Shown one piece after another: positions 63,988-64,000 of a DNA stretch of 64,000 nucleotides. The notes beneath the pieces were generated by a model. The model searched no databases and was not told the origin of the DNA. It saw only the letters and a program-made list of their open reading frames with translations. Location of the stretch: assembly GCF_016107705.1 (NCBI RefSeq), contig NZ_JAEHGC010000012.1, positions 62,001 through 126,000 on the forward strand. The letters run 5' to 3'. The DNA comes from Neobacillus cucumis. Lineage in GTDB: Bacteria > Bacillota > Bacilli > Bacillales_B > DSM-18226. Numbering within the stretch: the stretch's first letter is position 1; every line of letters starts with the position of its first letter. A program made the position numbers and the translations under genes.

Positions 63988-64000
63988 TAAAACGAATCAA

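Overview
The window looks like chromosome from a low-GC, endospore-forming member of the Bacillaceae. The evidence is a CotD-type spore coat gene, a relic GerAB-type germination permease, a DUF3231 protein, a class IV (PhaR/PhaC) polyhydroxyalkanoate synthase and Bacillus-style puc genes. The genus cannot be fixed from this sequence alone. Much of the window is accessory catabolism, interrupted by decayed genes and small duplications.

Layout. 1-9.8 kb: acyl-CoA ligase (cut by the window edge), aldehyde dehydrogenase, Fe-dependent alcohol dehydrogenase, alkylsulfatase, MFS carrier, then phasin-like protein, PhaR and PhaC. The enzymes form a plausible route from alkyl sulfate through alcohol, aldehyde, acid and acyl-CoA to storage polymer. 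9.9-16.4 kb: two paralogous alpha/beta hydrolases, a two-gene chromate transporter with a divergent LysR regulator, an aldehyde dehydrogenase remnant and a decayed LysR gene. 16.8-24.5 kb: a six-gene acyl-CoA catabolic operon (two acyl-CoA dehydrogenases, class III CoA-transferase, acyl-CoA ligase, thiolase, SDR). 24.5-38.6 kb: duplicated and broken genes (phosphodiester glycosidase, secreted nuclease), tRNA-dihydrouridine synthase, DUF3231, a COG4705 membrane protein, glutamate racemase, a LysM protein and a selenocysteine peroxiredoxin candidate. 38.7-44.2 kb: cupredoxin, germination permease relic, secreted C39-like protein, CotD and phenylacetate-CoA ligase. 44.4-53.4 kb: a distinctly GC-richer catabolic island, with a sigma-54 activator divergent from an eight-gene operon preceded by a clear -24/-12 promoter. 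54-57 kb: a nuclease-like protein, palindromic repeats, an unknown protein and a dead guanine-deaminase gene. 57.2-61.8 kb: ureide operon from urate to allantoate degradation. 62-64 kb: cytochrome P450 and a membrane-anchored J-domain protein.

The most notable observation is at 34954-35571 (minus strand). This peroxiredoxin reading frame is intact except for one in-frame TGA, exactly where the peroxidatic cysteine of the FTFVCPTEL motif belongs. Seventeen bases after the TGA begins the GGUC tetraloop of a 7-bp hairpin, the layout of a bacterial SECIS element. I read it as a selenocysteine peroxiredoxin. No selenocysteine machinery genes are visible in the window.

Other points worth attention are the sigma-54 control region at 45.93-46.02 kb, the altered zinc-ligand motif of the alkylsulfatase, paired segmental duplicates in which one copy is broken, and a 52-bp tandem repeat next to a fragment of a second sigma-54 activator gene.
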